From Knoellia locipacati (lineage in GTDB: Bacteria; Actinomycetota; Actinomycetes; Actinomycetales; Dermatophilaceae): a DNA stretch of 64,000 bases. Positions within the stretch are counted from its first letter, which is position 1; every line of letters starts with the position of its first letter. The position numbers and the translations under genes are program-made. The stretch lies in the NCBI RefSeq assembly GCF_007992835.1, contig NZ_BKBA01000002.1:62001-126000 (forward strand). The letters run 5' to 3'. The notes below the pieces were generated by a model. The model made no database searches and had not been told where the DNA came from. It saw nothing but the letters and a program-made list of their open reading frames with translations. This document shows, piece after piece, positions 19,059 through 26,268 of this stretch.

Positions 19059-19346
19059 TCAGCCGTTGGCGATCGACTCGTGGTGGTGGATGACCTCGGC
19101 GATGACGAAGTTGATGAACTTCTCGGCGAACTCCGGGTCGAGCCCGCTCTCCTTGGCCAGCGCCCGCAGCCGGGTGATCTGGCGCTCCTCACGGGCGGGG
19201 TCCGCAGGCGGCAGCCCCTCGGTCGCCTTGAGCTCGCCAACCTGCTGCGTGCACTTGAACCGCTCGGCGAGCAGGTGCACGAGGGCTGCGTCGATGTTGT
19301 CGATGCTCGAACGCAGGCGGACCAGCTCGGGAGGGGCGTCGCTCAT
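19059..19346 (-). CDS. Chorismate mutase, AroQ type
   Basis: A 95-residue all-helical AroQ-class chorismate mutase, which turns chorismate into prephenate for Phe and Tyr synthesis. LVRLRSSIDNIDAALVHLLAERF carries the first active-site Arg, QQVGELKATEG the catalytic Lys, and EERQITRLRALAKESGLDPEF the second half, ending EVIHHHESIANG. There is no secretion signal, so it is the cytoplasmic enzyme. Actinobacterial AroQ of this size often needs DAHP synthase as activating partner; that gene is not in the window. The ATG at 19346 is the only sensible start. Confidence 0.92.
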   Translation of the reverse strand: MSDAPPELVRLRSSIDNIDAALVHLLAERFKCTQQVGELKATEGLPPADPAREERQITRLRALAKESGLDPEFAEKFINFVIAEVIHHHESIANG

Positions 19347-19441
19347 CGGACCATCGTATGAACGCGCGCCCCCCGCGGTCCCCCGCGTCCCACGACCCGG
19401 TATGCCGGGCGGTGCAGAGGCGTGGGACCCGCGCCGTCCGC

Positions 19442-19765
19442 TCACCTCTCGACGAAGCCGGTGACGCCTTCGCGCGGTGCGCTCTCGAGCGGCGTCGACA
19501 CCGACACGACCGCTCCGGGGCGACGCGTCGTCGACGGCTCCTCGGACAGGAGGCGGACGAGGCGCTCGACGGCGCCGCGCGGCCCCTGGGCCACGACCTC
19601 GACCCGTCCGTCGTCGGTGTTGCGCGCCGAACCCGCCAGCCCGAGCTCGAGCGCTCGGGCCCGGGTCCACCAGCGGAAGCCCACGCCCTGGACGCGTCCG
19701 CGCACGCTCACGGTGACCCGGACGGGCTGCACCCCGTCGGTGCCGGGGTCGAGGCTGCTCTCCAT
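19442..19765 (-). CDS. acyP: Acylphosphatase
   Basis: A 107-residue acylphosphatase that hydrolyses carboxyl-phosphate bonds. The catalytic signature is present as RGRVQGVGFRWWTRARALE (phosphate-binding Arg about residue 30) and NTDDGRVEVVAQGP (catalytic Asn). The usual length is about 92, so there is a short N-terminal extension; the ATG at 19765 is nevertheless the first in-frame Met that makes sense, and an internal GTG near the first beta strand is possible. Acylphosphatase genes often lie between mutM and smc in actinobacteria, as here, though a membrane acyltransferase is inserted. Confidence 0.93.
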   Translation of the reverse strand: MESSLDPGTDGVQPVRVTVSVRGRVQGVGFRWWTRARALELGLAGSARNTDDGRVEVVAQGPRGAVERLVRLLSEEPSTTRRPGAVVSVSTPLESAPREGVTGFVER

Positions 19766-19827
19766 GCCGCCGATCGTAGGTCGCCGCCGCCCCAGCGCGC
19801 CTCCACGCCCGTGTCGGTGCGTCTCCA

Positions 19828-19833
19828 TAGCCT
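19828..19833 (+). promoter_or_regulatory. -10 box TAGCCT for the acyltransferase gene
   Basis: TAGCCT is followed by 6 nt and the ATG at 19840. Another in-frame ATG at 19834 touches the box and would lie upstream of the expected transcript start, so this box supports the start at 19840. Confidence 0.5.
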
Positions 19834-19839
19834 ATGGGC

Positions 19840-21798
19840 ATGAGCGTGGACAGCCCGTCGCTCGGGCCCGGGGCCGCGACCTCCGCACCCCCGCCCGGCA
19901 GAGCTGCGTCGCGCCCGGGAGGGCGGCTGCCCGGTCTCGACGGCCTGCGTGCCACCGCCATCGTCGCCGTGCTCCTGTTCCACCTCGACCCGCGCTGGCT
20001 GCCCGGTGGCTTCCTCGGCGTCGACGTCTTCTTCGTCATCTCCGGCTTCCTCATCACCACGCTGCTCGTGCGTGAGCACGCCCGCGAGGGCCGGGTCGAC
20101 CTGCGCGGGTTCTGGACCCGCCGCGCCCGCCGACTGCTGCCCGCCCTGCTCGTCCTCGTGCCGAGCGTCATCCTGCTGGCCCGGCTCGTCGAGGGCGACC
20201 TGCTCGTCGGCATCCGCCGCCAGGCCGTCGGCGCCCTGACCTTCACGAGCAACTGGCTCGAGATCGCGGCCGGCTCCGACTACTTCCACAGCACCGCGCC
20301 GCAGCTGCTCATGAACCTGTGGTCGCTCGCGGTCGAGGAGCAGTTCTACCTCGTGTGGCCGGTCGTCGCGCTCGTGCTCCTGCGCCTCGCGCCGTCGTCA
20401 CGGGCGCGCGCCGGGGTCGCGGTCGCCCTCGCCCTCGGGTCCGCCGTCCTCATGGCAGTCCGCTTCGACCCCTCGCTCGGCGCGACCCGGGTCTACTACG
20501 GCACCGACACCCACCTCATGGGTCTCATGCTCGGTGCGGCGCTGGCGTTCGCGTGGGCGGCACCGCACCGCGCCTGGACGTCGACGGCGCAGTGGCACCG
20601 GGTCCGGGTGCCCGCCGTCGCTGCCGCGGCCGTCGTGCTCGTGGCCCTCGTCGCGCTGCTCGACGAGTCCACGCCCTTCACGTTCCGCGGCGGCATCCTC
20701 CTCGCCTCGCTGGCCACGGCCGTCCTCGTGCTCGGCGTGGTCGAGCGCCCCACTCCCCTGCGCACCGTGCTCGACCTGCCGGTCCTGCGCTGGGTCGGCG
20801 AGCGCTCCTACGGCCTCTACCTCTGGCACTGGCCCGTCATCCTCATCGTCGAGGCCGACCTCGCCTGGGCCGAGCGCTCCGCCGACGGCTACCTCTGGTC
20901 GCGGCTGTGGTGCGTCGTCGTGACCGTGGCCGTCGCCGACCTCTCCTACCGCTTCATCGAGACGCCCGTGAGGCGACGCGGCTTCCGGGGCACGGCGCGC
21001 CACGCGCTCCACACGATCCGGTATGCCGGCACCCGCACCGCGCGCATCGTCTGGGCCGGCGTCGCCGTCCTCGCCATCGCCCTCACGGCCGTCCTCCTCA
21101 CCGCCCCGACCCGTACGCGGGTCGAGCAGCTGCTCGACGCCAACGCCGCCGCCGCTCGGGTCTCACCCACCGCCGCCTCGGCCGGCACGACGGGCTCCGG
21201 TGCCCGCGGCGCGACACCCGGACCGCGGTCCACCGCACCGGCGGCCAAGCCGGCACCCGTGAAGCAGACGTGGGCGATGCCCACCGGCACCGAGATCGAC
21301 GGCTACGGCGACTCGATGATGGTGGGGAGCGTGCACGCCCTGCGCTACTACTTCCCCGGCATCCGCATGGACGCCCGCTCCAACCGCCAGTGGTCCGAGG
21401 GACTCAAGGTCGCCAGCACCCGAGGAGCCGGCAACCGTCGGGCCGTCATCCTGGCCCTGGGCACCAACGCCGGCACCGACCTCGACCGGGCCAGGGCCAC
21501 GCTCGACGCGCTCGGCCCCGACCGCATGGTCGTCCTCGTCACGCTCCACGGCAGGATCAACCGCATCGCGTCCGACAACGCCGCCCTCAAAGAGCTCGCC
21601 AAGGGCCGCGACAACGTCGCCATCGCCGACTGGGACGCCGCGCTCGAGGGCACCACCCGCCAGCTCCAGTCCGACGGCATCCACCCGTCGCTCGTCGGCG
21701 CCCACCTCTACGCCAAGACCATCCGGCAGGCGTTCGCGGACCTGAGCGAGCGGCATACGGGCAAGGCCGTGACGCTCAAGGAGCTCCCGGTCCCCTGA
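19840..21798 (+). CDS. Acyltransferase-3 membrane protein with C-terminal SGNH domain (OafA/OatA-like)
   Basis: A 652-residue membrane O-acyltransferase. Residues about 28-380 form the acyltransferase-3 domain with about 10-11 membrane segments; the motifs are LPGLDGLRATAIVAVLLFH (active-site His region), FFVISGFLIT, FWTRRARRLLPA and NLWSLAVEEQFYLVWPVV. A Thr/Ala/Pro-rich linker leads to an extracellular SGNH-like domain (EIDGYGDSMMVGS with the nucleophile Ser, LALGTNAG, DGIHPSLVGAHLY with Asp/His). Such fusions move acetyl or other acyl groups through the membrane onto peptidoglycan or surface polysaccharide. The acceptor is unknown; no glycan cluster is next to it. Confidence 0.9.
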   Translation: MSVDSPSLGPGAATSAPPPGRAASRPGGRLPGLDGLRATAIVAVLLFHLDPRWLPGGFLGVDVFFVISGFLITTLLVREHAREGRVDLRGFWTRRARRLLPALLVLVPSVILLARLVEGDLLVGIRRQAVGALTFTSNWLEIAAGSDYFHSTAPQLLMNLWSLAVEEQFYLVWPVVALVLLRLAPSSRARAGVAVALALGSAVLMAVRFDPSLGATRVYYGTDTHLMGLMLGAALAFAWAAPHRAWTSTAQWHRVRVPAVAAAAVVLVALVALLDESTPFTFRGGILLASLATAVLVLGVVERPTPLRTVLDLPVLRWVGERSYGLYLWHWPVILIVEADLAWAERSADGYLWSRLWCVVVTVAVADLSYRFIETPVRRRGFRGTARHALHTIRYAGTRTARIVWAGVAVLAIALTAVLLTAPTRTRVEQLLDANAAAARVSPTAASAGTTGSGARGATPGPRSTAPAAKPAPVKQTWAMPTGTEIDGYGDSMMVGSVHALRYYFPGIRMDARSNRQWSEGLKVASTRGAGNRRAVILALGTNAGTDLDRARATLDALGPDRMVVLVTLHGRINRIASDNAALKELAKGRDNVAIADWDAALEGTTRQLQSDGIHPSLVGAHLYAKTIRQAFADLSERHTGKAVTLKELPVP

Positions 21799-21838
21799 CC
21801 GTTCCCCCGGACCCCGACCACGACGTCGTGCGAGCTCG

Positions 21839-22717
21839 TCAGGCGCGCGAGGGCCGAGGGGTCCGCGGGCGCGGCTGACACCTCGGGCAGCTGAACGACG
21901 AGCGGTTCATGAACTGCTCGCGGCGGATCGGCGTCCCGCACCGAGCGCAGGGCTCGCCCTCCTGCCCGTAGGCGTGCAGCGACCGGTCGAAGTAGCCCGA
22001 GGCGCCGTTGACGTTGACGTAGAGCGCGTCGAAGCTCGTCCCGCCCTGCAGCAGGGCCGCCGCCATGACGTCGCGGGCGTGGTCGAGCACGCGGGAGATG
22101 GCCGGCTTCGTGAGGCTGCTCGCCGGGCGCTCACCGTGGACCTTGGCGCGCCACAGCGCCTCGTCGGCATAGATGTTGCCGATGCCCGAGACGACGCCCT
22201 GGTGCAGGATCATCCGCTTGATCGCGCTGTCGCTGGCCTTGATCCGGCGCACGACCGCAGCCTGGTCGTAGACCGGCTCGAACGGGTCGGGCGCGATGTG
22301 CCGGATCTGGTGCGGCACGCCGTCGTCCGCGAGGTCGTCGAGGGCGAACCCGCCGAAGGTGCGCTGGTCGACGAAGCGCAGCTCGGGGCCGCCGTCGGCG
22401 AAGGTGAACCGGGCGTGGAGGTGCTTCTCGTCGGGGGCGTCGGCCGCCTCGACGAGCAGCTGGCCGCTCATGCCGAGGTGTGCGATGAGGCCGAGGACCG
22501 GCTGTGCCTGATCGCTGAGCACGAGCCAGAGGTACTTGCCCCTGCGGCGCGCGGCGCTGACCTCGAGCCCGGTGATCCGGTCGGCGAGGTCCGCGGGGCC
22601 GGCGACGTGACGGCGCGCGACGCGGGCACCGGTGAAGGCGGCCGTGGCGATCGACCGGCCGACGACGTGGTCGGCCAGACCACGACGGACGACCTCGACC
22701 TCGGGCAGCTCGGGCAC
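21839..22717 (-). CDS. mutM: Formamidopyrimidine-DNA glycosylase
   Basis: A 292-residue Fpg/MutM base-excision enzyme that removes 8-oxoguanine and opened purines. After start removal the protein begins [13 protein letters not shown], with catalytic Pro and the Glu pair. Later motifs are HLGMSGQL, the helix-two-turn-helix region [12 protein letters not shown], and a C-terminal zinc finger ([10 protein letters not shown] ... FSCPRC). The GTG at 22717 must be the start because the N-terminal Pro is the nucleophile. It follows rnc by 19 bp in the usual rpmF-rnc-mutM order, which precedes smc in many actinobacteria. All key residues are intact. Confidence 0.97.
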   Translation of the reverse strand: MPELPEVEVVRRGLADHVVGRSIATAAFTGARVARRHVAGPADLADRITGLEVSAARRRGKYLWLVLSDQAQPVLGLIAHLGMSGQLLVEAADAPDEKHLHARFTFADGGPELRFVDQRTFGGFALDDLADDGVPHQIRHIAPDPFEPVYDQAAVVRRIKASDSAIKRMILHQGVVSGIGNIYADEALWRAKVHGERPASSLTKPAISRVLDHARDVMAAALLQGGTSFDALYVNVNGASGYFDRSLHAYGQEGEPCARCGTPIRREQFMNRSSFSCPRCQPRPRTPRPSRA

Positions 22718-22736
22718 GGGTTGTCGTCGTCCCCGG

Positions 22737-23510
22737 TCAGCCGAGGTCGGGCAGGGGCGCGGTCGCGAGCCCGTCGCCGTGACGCTCGCGCAGGGCCTGC
22801 CACGCCTGGGCGGCGGCCTGCTGCTCGGCGTCCTTCTTGGTGCGGCCGACACCGCTGCCGAGCTCGACGCCGTCGACGAGCACCTGTGCGGTGAACGTCT
22901 TGGCGTGCTCGGGTCCCTCCTGCTGCACGGCGTACTCGACCGGGCCGGCCGAGTGCAGGGCCGAGATCTCCTGCAGGCTGGTCTTCCAGTCGAGCCCGGC
23001 GCCGAGGGTCGCCGAACGAGCCATGAGCGGGTCGAGCAGGTGGTGGACGAGCTCGCTGGCGGCGGGCAGGCCGGCGCTCGAGTAGGTCGCACCGATGACG
23101 GCCTCGACGGTGTCCGCGAGGATCGAGTCCTTGTCGCGACCGCCGGTGGACTCCTCGCCCCGGCCGAGCAGGATGTAGTCCCCCAGCCCGAGGGTGCGCC
23201 CCACGGCGGCGAGCGCGCGCATGTTGACGACGGCCGCCCGGAGCTTGGCGAGCTGGCCCTCGGTGAGGTCCGGGTGCGTCGTGTAGAGGGTGTCGGTGAC
23301 GACGAGCCCCAGCACGGAGTCCCCGAGGAACTCGAGCCGCTCGTTGTGCGGGATGCCGCCGGCCTCGTAGGCGTACGACCGGTGCGTCAGGGCACGACCG
23401 AGCAGCGCCTCGTCGATGTCTCCACCGGTCACCTCGGTGAGGTGCTGGTGGAGCTCATCGACGGGGCGCAGCGGCTCGAGGGCCGCAGGGCGCTGCGTGC
23501 CCCTCCCCAT
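22737..23510 (-). CDS. rnc: Ribonuclease III
   Basis: A 257-residue double-strand-specific RNase III that processes rRNA and structured mRNAs. The signature [17 protein letters not shown] (about residue 58) supplies the metal-binding Glu/Asp, and [15 protein letters not shown] the second acidic set. The double-stranded-RNA-binding domain occupies residues about 178-245 ([14 protein letters not shown] ... [16 protein letters not shown]). The ATG at 23510 lies 12 bp after the rpmF stop. No strong ribosome-binding site is seen, so translation may depend on reading through from rpmF. Upstream gene rpmF, downstream mutM. Confidence 0.97.
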   Translation of the reverse strand: MGRGTQRPAALEPLRPVDELHQHLTEVTGGDIDEALLGRALTHRSYAYEAGGIPHNERLEFLGDSVLGLVVTDTLYTTHPDLTEGQLAKLRAAVVNMRALAAVGRTLGLGDYILLGRGEESTGGRDKDSILADTVEAVIGATYSSAGLPAASELVHHLLDPLMARSATLGAGLDWKTSLQEISALHSAGPVEYAVQQEGPEHAKTFTAQVLVDGVELGSGVGRTKKDAEQQAAAQAWQALRERHGDGLATAPLPDLG

Positions 23511-23521
23511 GAGGAGTGGGC

Positions 23522-23716
23522 TCAGCCCTGGTGCTCGGTGCGCTCGGCCACGCCGTACTGGCGGCCGTTGTAGCTGCCACACGACGGGCACGCGATGTGC
23601 GGCTGCATCGGGGCCTTGCACTGGGGGCACGTGGTCAGCGTGACCGGCGTGGCCTTCCAGTTGGCACGGCGGTGGCGCGTGTTGGAGCGCGACGTCTTCC
23701 GCTTCGGAACAGCCAC
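23522..23716 (-). CDS. rpmF: 50S ribosomal protein L32
   Basis: The 64-residue L32 of the large ribosomal subunit. [21 protein letters not shown] is the family N-terminus. Two Cys pairs (CPQC and CPSC) make it the zinc-binding form. It begins 1 bp after the yceD stop, the conserved yceD-rpmF pairing, and is followed by rnc. Complete and normal. Confidence 0.98.
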   Translation of the reverse strand: MAVPKRKTSRSNTRHRRANWKATPVTLTTCPQCKAPMQPHIACPSCGSYNGRQYGVAERTEHQG

Positions 23717-23717
23717 G

Positions 23718-24311
23718 TCAGGTCCTCTTCTCTGTCTGCGTCGCGGGCGACTCGGACCCGAGGTCCGTGAGAGCCGCCCACCTGGGGTCGATCACGTCAT
23801 GTGCGTGGTCCGGGTCCTCCGCGAGGTGCATTCCGCATTCGGAACACAGCCCCGGGCAGTCCGGACGACACACGGGCTGGAACGGCAGTGCAGGCACCAC
23901 GGCGTCCCGGAGCACCGGCTCGAGGTCGATGAGACCGTCCTCGATGAGGTACTCCTCGGCTGCGTCCTCGTCGCCCACCTCCTGGTGGTGGGCGTTGCGA
24001 TCGGCGTAGGCGAACAGCTCCTGGAACCGGGCATCCACATCGTGGCTGATCGGATCCAGGCACCGCACGCAGGCGCCGGTCGCCGTTCCTTGGACCGAAC
24101 CGGTGACCAGGACGCCCTCGACGACGGACTCGAGCCGCACGTCGAGGTCCAAGGGTTCCCCCTCGGCGACGCGCAGCACCTCCGTGCCGAACTCGGCTGG
24201 TGCCTCGACCTCACGAGAGAGCTCCGCCATCGAGCCGGGTCGCCGGCCGACCTCCTTGGTGTCGAGCACCAGAGGAGACCGAGGATCGAGACGGTTCATT
24301 TCCCTTGCCAT
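23718..24311 (-). CDS. yceD: YceD family protein (DUF177), 23S rRNA accumulation factor
   Basis: A 197-residue DUF177/YceD protein. The conserved core has VQGTATGACVRCLDPIS with a Cys pair, then an acidic stretch, and the second Cys cluster CRPDCPGLCSECG, which probably binds a metal. In E. coli and plants the family is needed for normal 23S rRNA levels. It directly precedes rpmF, as in most bacteria. The ATG at 24311 is annotated; an in-frame ATG at 24299 (MNRLDPRSPLVLD) is an equally good start. A hairpin of the 41.9-kb type lies between this gene and coaD. Confidence 0.9.
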   Translation of the reverse strand: MAREMNRLDPRSPLVLDTKEVGRRPGSMAELSREVEAPAEFGTEVLRVAEGEPLDLDVRLESVVEGVLVTGSVQGTATGACVRCLDPISHDVDARFQELFAYADRNAHHQEVGDEDAAEEYLIEDGLIDLEPVLRDAVVPALPFQPVCRPDCPGLCSECGMHLAEDPDHAHDVIDPRWAALTDLGSESPATQTEKRT

Positions 24312-24415
24312 GGTCGAGTGGTTCGGTCGGTCGTCACGGCTGACGCAGACCGAAGATCAAAGGTACCGGAGGGGGTGCCGCCTGCCCAAATGCGGTCGGT
24401 ATGCCGGCCGGTCGC

Positions 24416-24455
24416 GTCCGCAGCCGTGGTCACCTTCGCGACCACCCCTGCGGAC
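24416..24455. terminator. 16-bp imperfect hairpin between yceD and coaD
   Basis: GTCCGCAGCCGTGGTC (24416-24431) pairs with GACCACCCCTGCGGAC (24440-24455), with two mismatches and an 8-nt loop. It is 26 bp after the coaD stop, so it is a likely coaD terminator. The stem is nearly the same sequence as the hairpin at 41858-41903. Confidence 0.6.
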
Positions 24456-24481
24456 CCAAACCCGTGCAGGAGCGGGCGGGG

Positions 24482-24985
24482 TCAGGACCCTTGCGCGAGC
24501 TTCTCCGCGAGCGCCGCGTGGACCTCGTCGGGGACGAGCCCGGCCACGTCTCCCCCGAACCGCGCGACCTCCTTGACCAGCGAGCTCGACACGTGCTCGA
24601 ACTCGGGCGCACCGGGCAGGAACACGGTCTCGACGCCCGTGAGGTGGCGGTTCATGAGCGCCATCGGGAGCTCGTAGGCGTAGTCCGTGCCACCGCGCAG
24701 GCCCTTGACGATGACGTCGGCGCCGACGTCGCGGCACACGTCGACGAGCAGGCGGCCCGCGAAGGCCTCGACCCGCACATGGCCGGCGGCCTCCTCGGGC
24801 AGGGCCCGCTCGATGAAGCCGATCCGCTCCTCGATGCTGAACGTCCCCGACTTGGCGGGGTTGTGCAGGACGGCGACGACGACCTCGTCGTAGAGGGCCG
24901 CAGCGCGCACGAGGACGTCGACGTGCCCGACGGTGATCGGGTCGTAGGACCCCGGGCAGACGGCGCGCCTGATGTTGTCGCTCAC
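24482..24985 (-). CDS. coaD: Pantetheine-phosphate adenylyltransferase
   Basis: A 167-residue enzyme that makes dephospho-CoA from ATP and 4'-phosphopantetheine. The nucleotidyltransferase motif is CPGSYDPITVGHVDVLVRAA (the HxGH-like TxGH), with KGLRGGTDYAYELPMA and EFEHVSSSLVKEVARFGGD as the other CoaD signatures. The start is set by a TAGGGT -10 box: a GTG at 24994 would overlap the box, while the GTG at 24985 lies 7 nt after it, so the mRNA is probably leaderless. Length is normal for the family. Own promoter; hemerythrin gene lies upstream on the same strand. Confidence 0.96.
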   Translation of the reverse strand: MSDNIRRAVCPGSYDPITVGHVDVLVRAAALYDEVVVAVLHNPAKSGTFSIEERIGFIERALPEEAAGHVRVEAFAGRLLVDVCRDVGADVIVKGLRGGTDYAYELPMALMNRHLTGVETVFLPGAPEFEHVSSSLVKEVARFGGDVAGLVPDEVHAALAEKLAQGS

Positions 24986-24992
24986 GCGCGTC

Positions 24993-24998
24993 ACCCTA
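24993..24998 (-). promoter_or_regulatory. -10 box TAGGGT of coaD
   Basis: On the minus strand TAGGGT is followed by 7 nt and the GTG at 24985. This spacing implies a leaderless transcript and decides between two candidate starts. Confidence 0.5.
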
Positions 24999-25033
24999 CT
25001 GACCGAGGTCCCACGGGGCCCGGGCGCCGCGCC

Positions 25034-25666
25034 TCAGTCCTTGGCCTTCGCCTTGGAGGCCTCCTCGACCTCCTTGGCCTTCTCCTTGGCGTCCTCCTTG
25101 ATGGCGTCGGCCTTCTCCCTCGCTGTGGGCGTGGCGATGACGCCCTCGGACTCGGCGCGGCGCAGCAGCGCCTTGACCTGGTCGAGGCTGGCGCACCCCT
25201 CCTCGAGGAGCTGGTTGCGCCGGGTCGCCCAGGCAACGCCCAGCTCGGCTCGCACGTCCTCGGAGACGTCCTCGCGCGCCGGGTTGAGGATGGTCTGCTC
25301 CTCCTCGTTGCTGTGGTGGTTGACCACCGTGGCGAGCTCCTCGAGCGCCTCGTCGTACTTGTCCGTGTCGGTCCCCTTGGCCTCGAGGAAGCCGACGATC
25401 GCCTCGGTGATCTCGGCGTGCTCCTCCTCGCCGTGCTCCTCCTCGTGGGCGCCGATGGCGCGCTTGCGGCGCAACGTCGGGTAGACCTTCTCCTCCTCGG
25501 CCTCCGCGTGGGCGACGAGCAGCTCGCAGAGGGCGCTGCGGGCGGCGTCCCGGTCGGCGTCGGTGCGACGGGCCAGGCGCAGGAAGTCCTCGAACAGGCG
25601 GTGGTCCGCGAGGATGAGGTCGAGGACGTCACCACTGGTCGGACGGGGGATCTCGTAGTCGCTCAT
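25034..25666 (-). CDS. Hemerythrin HHE domain protein
   Basis: A 210-residue protein with a four-helix HHE cation-binding domain: ILADHRLFEDFL (first His), LLVAHAEAEEEKVYP (HxxxE), HGEEEHAEITEAI and VVNHHSNEEEQTILN (HxxxE). Such proteins bind a di-iron site and are linked to oxygen, NO or redox handling. The C-terminal third is a highly charged Lys/Glu/Ala helix (REKADAIKEDAKEKAKEVEE) that could be a coiled coil. The ATG at 25666 fits the family start. It lies between rsmD and coaD, where it is not part of the usual conserved gene order. Confidence 0.88.
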   Translation of the reverse strand: MSDYEIPRPTSGDVLDLILADHRLFEDFLRLARRTDADRDAARSALCELLVAHAEAEEEKVYPTLRRKRAIGAHEEEHGEEEHAEITEAIVGFLEAKGTDTDKYDEALEELATVVNHHSNEEEQTILNPAREDVSEDVRAELGVAWATRRNQLLEEGCASLDQVKALLRRAESEGVIATPTAREKADAIKEDAKEKAKEVEEASKAKAKD

Positions 25667-25700
25667 CCCCGCATTCTGGCTGATCAGGGGCGCTGTCGGG

Positions 25701-26264
25701 TCACTGGGACCCGACAGTCCGGACGGCATACCAGATCACCGTCTCGCCGTACTTCTTGAGCCGCTCGGGCACGAGCCCTTCGGGCCACGCCGGCTCGGCC
25801 GAGCGCTTCGACCGCTCGACGACGACGAGGGCGTCCTCGACGAGCCAGCCCCGGTCGACCAGGGCGGCCAGGTCGCCGGCCAGCGACTCCTCGGACAGGT
25901 CGTAGGGCGGGTCGAGGAAGACGAGGTCGAGTGGTCGTGGCGCACCGGCGAGGGCGGAGGACACCGTCGTGGGCAGGACGCTCGCCCGCAGGCCGAGCCG
26001 GGCGGCGTTGTCGCGGACCACGGAGGCCGCGGCGCGGTCGGACTCGACGAGCGTCACCTCGGCCGCACCACGGCTGGCCGACTCGAGACCGAGCGCGCCG
26101 GAGCCGGCATACAGGTCCATGACCCGCGCGCCCGCAAGCGCGTCGCGCGCCTCGAGCGCCGAGAACAGCGCCTCGCGGACGCGGTCGCTCGTCGGCCGGG
26201 TCCCGCGTCCGGGCGGGGTCCGGAGCTCTCGGCCACCGGCCGTGCCGGCGATGATGCGGGTCAC
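25701..26264 (-). CDS. rsmD: 16S rRNA (guanine(966)-N(2))-methyltransferase
   Basis: A 187-residue Rossmann-fold methyltransferase that modifies G966 of 16S rRNA using S-adenosylmethionine. TRIIAGTAGGRELRTPPGRGTRPTSDRVREALF is split here over the family N-terminus and the TSDRVREALF motif. MDLYAGSGALGLESASRG binds the cofactor, and the catalytic motif is FLDPPYDL (D/NPPY). The GTG at 26264 lies 4 bp after the recG stop, so the two are co-transcribed and probably translationally coupled. The recG-rsmD-coaD order is common to actinobacteria. Confidence 0.94.
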   Translation of the reverse strand: MTRIIAGTAGGRELRTPPGRGTRPTSDRVREALFSALEARDALAGARVMDLYAGSGALGLESASRGAAEVTLVESDRAAASVVRDNAARLGLRASVLPTTVSSALAGAPRPLDLVFLDPPYDLSEESLAGDLAALVDRGWLVEDALVVVERSKRSAEPAWPEGLVPERLKKYGETVIWYAVRTVGSQ

Positions 26265-26268
26265 GGGC